From NCBI GenBank assembly GCA_020059785.1, contig JAGVBL010000278.1, positions 1 to 5,346 of the forward strand: a DNA stretch of 5,346 nucleotides, read 5' to 3'. The translations under genes and the position numbers were made by a program. The notes under the pieces are model-generated. The model ran no database searches. It was not told the DNA's origin and was given only the letters and a program-made list of their open reading frames with translations. Of this stretch, positions 4,204-5,346 are shown one piece after another (the first letter of the stretch is position 1; every line of letters begins with the position of its first letter). Source of the DNA: Ignavibacteriales bacterium (GTDB lineage Bacteria; Bacteroidota; Ignavibacteria; Ignavibacteriales; Melioribacteraceae).

Positions 4204-5346
4204 CTACTTAACCAGCTTTTTCATTTTTTCAATTTCATCTCGTAGAAATGCAGCACGTTCAAATTCAAGATCTTTAGCGGCTGCCAGCATCTCTTCATTC
4301 ATCTGTTCAATCAATTCAAGCTTCTGTTCTTTAGTCATAAAACGCACAACCGGTTCAGCAACTTTAAGAAATTGGGATTCTTCTTTTTCGTAATCTCTTT
4401 TGCGAACATCCGCAATTGAAGTGGACGAAAGAATTTCTTCAACGCTCTTATAAATTGTTTTAGGAGTAATGCCGTGCTCTTTATTGTATTCCTCCTGTAA
4501 TTTTCTACGGCGGTTAGTTTCATCAATAGTTTTACGCATCGATTCTGTTATAACATCTGCATACATCATAACTTTTCCGTTAACATTACGTGCTGTTCTT
4601 CCGGCTGTCTGCATTAAAGATCTTTCGCTTCTAAGAAATCCTTCCTTGTCCGCATCCAGAATTGCAACAAGCGAAACCTCCGGTAAATCGAGTCCCTCGC
4701 GCAATAAGTTTACACCAACAAGAACATCAAAATCGCCGATGCGCAAATCGCGTATAATTTCAACACGTTCCAGAGCATCAATATCGCTGTGGATGTAGCG
4801 GACTTTTATTTTCAGTTTATCAAGATAGTCCGATAAATCCTCCGCCATTTTCTTGGTAAGCGTTGTAACTAAAATTCTTTCTTTTCTTTCAACGCGCATA
4901 CGAATCTCGCCGATCAGGTCGTCGATCTGCCCTTTAATAGGTCTGACTTCAATTTCCGGATCGAGTAATCCGGTTGGGCGGATCACCTGTTCAACAAAGG
5001 CGCCGCCGCTTCGTGTAAGTTCGTAATCGGCGGGAGTTGCACTAACATAAACAACCTGATTGGTAAGCTTATCAAACTCTTCGAACTTAAGCGGGCGGTT
5101 ATCGAGAGCACTCGGCAATCTGAATCCGTACTCAACAAGAACTTCTTTTCTGGATCGATCACCGTTATACATTCCTCTTATTTGAGGAACCGTTACGTGT
5201 GATTCATCAATTATTAATAGATAATCCTTCGGGAAATAATCGAACAAGCAATATGGCCGTGAGCCGGGCGGTCGGTTATCCATATGGCGCGAATAGTTTT
5301 CGATTCCGCTGCAATACCCTATTTCTCTCATCATTTCGATATCGAA
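4204..5346 (-). CDS. uvrB: UvrB, excinuclease ABC subunit B (C-terminal part, cut by window edge)
   Basis: UvrB is the damage-verifying helicase-like subunit of UvrABC nucleotide excision repair: it is loaded by UvrA and recruits UvrC. The frame stays open to base 5346 and reads FDIE before the first methionine at 5334, an internal residue, so the real start lies outside. About 380 of the usual 660-680 residues are visible. Motifs, numbered from that methionine: GYCSGIENYSRH (6-17), Walker B DESH (43-46), YVSATP (96-101), TTLTKKMAEDL (157-167), motif V LLREGLDLPEV (210-220), DADKEGFLRSERSL (227-240) and motif VI QTAGRTARN (242-250) with both arginines kept. The C-terminal UVR domain that contacts UvrC is at about 335-372. 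The N-terminal Walker A and beta-hairpin are off the window. The gene is convergent with the redoxin gene and separated from it by 92 bases. Confidence 0.97.
   Translation of the reverse strand, partial: FDIEMMREIGYCSGIENYSRHMDNRPPGSRPYCLFDYFPKDYLLIIDESHVTVPQIRGMYNGDRSRKEVLVEYGFRLPSALDNRPLKFEEFDKLTNQVVYVSATPADYELTRSGGAFVEQVIRPTGLLDPEIEVRPIKGQIDDLIGEIRMRVERKERILVTTLTKKMAEDLSDYLDKLKIKVRYIHSDIDALERVEIIRDLRIGDFDVLVGVNLLREGLDLPEVSLVAILDADKEGFLRSERSLMQTAGRTARNVNGKVMMYADVITESMRKTIDETNRRRKLQEEYNKEHGITPKTIYKSVEEILSSTSIADVRKRDYEKEESQFLKVAEPVVRFMTKEQKLELIEQMNEEMLAAAKDLEFERAAFLRDEIEKMKKLVK

Noticed and set aside
4335..4798. Alternative open frames within uvrB on both strands
   Set aside because: UvrB motifs are continuous through this region in a single frame; the others are Ser/Arg- or Lys-rich shadow readings.
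1..5346. Search for CRISPR arrays, transposases, tRNA genes, toxin-antitoxin pairs, defence genes or retroelements
   Set aside because: No long direct repeats, tRNA-like cloverleaf, inverted-repeat-flanked transposase or relevant protein motifs are visible, and all substantial coding space is explained by the four genes.

Overview
The window is an AT-rich bacterial chromosome fragment with four protein-coding genes and normal coding density. The encoded proteins read like Bacteroidota/Chlorobi-group homologues: a secreted bleomycin-hydrolase-type C1 peptidase, a periplasmic-TPR histidine kinase, and a UvrB whose helicase motif VI has the QTAGR form I associate with Bacteroidota. Two genes have clear Shine-Dalgarno sequences and one a weaker AAGGA-type site. 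Good Shine-Dalgarno sites are uncommon in Bacteroidia and Flavobacteriia, so I lean towards an Ignavibacteria-like lineage. This placement is inference, not proof.

Layout. Positions 1-53 hold a leader with a TAnnTTTG element and a strong ribosome binding site. Positions 54-1208 (+) encode an exported C1 peptidase with an intact Cys/His/Asn triad, followed by a good hairpin terminator. Positions 1209-1445 are noncoding, with a small T/A inverted repeat and a possible promoter flanked by a TTGTCAA/TTGACAA inverted repeat. Positions 1446-3401 (+) encode a sensor histidine kinase: signal peptide, seven TPR units at an exact 40-residue period, coiled coil, one membrane span, and DHp and ATPase domains. 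Positions 3428-4111 (+) encode an exported thioredoxin-fold protein with a CSIC motif, 26 bases downstream and very probably cotranscribed with the kinase. Positions 4112-4203 carry a perfect 9-bp hairpin terminator containing a CGCAGAG/CGCAAAG tandem motif. Positions 4204-5346 (-) hold the C-terminal 380 codons of uvrB, converging on the redoxin gene and cut by the window edge.

How the genes relate. The kinase and redoxin form the only likely operon. It links an envelope-facing sensor with an envelope thiol-disulfide protein, so redox-related envelope sensing is a possible but unproven theme. The kinase has no response regulator within the window. The peptidase is its own transcription unit and uvrB is an unrelated housekeeping repair gene. 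I see no mobile element, CRISPR array, tRNA, rRNA or recognisable defence system. The content is mostly ordinary, and the findings are modest leads rather than a clear new system.
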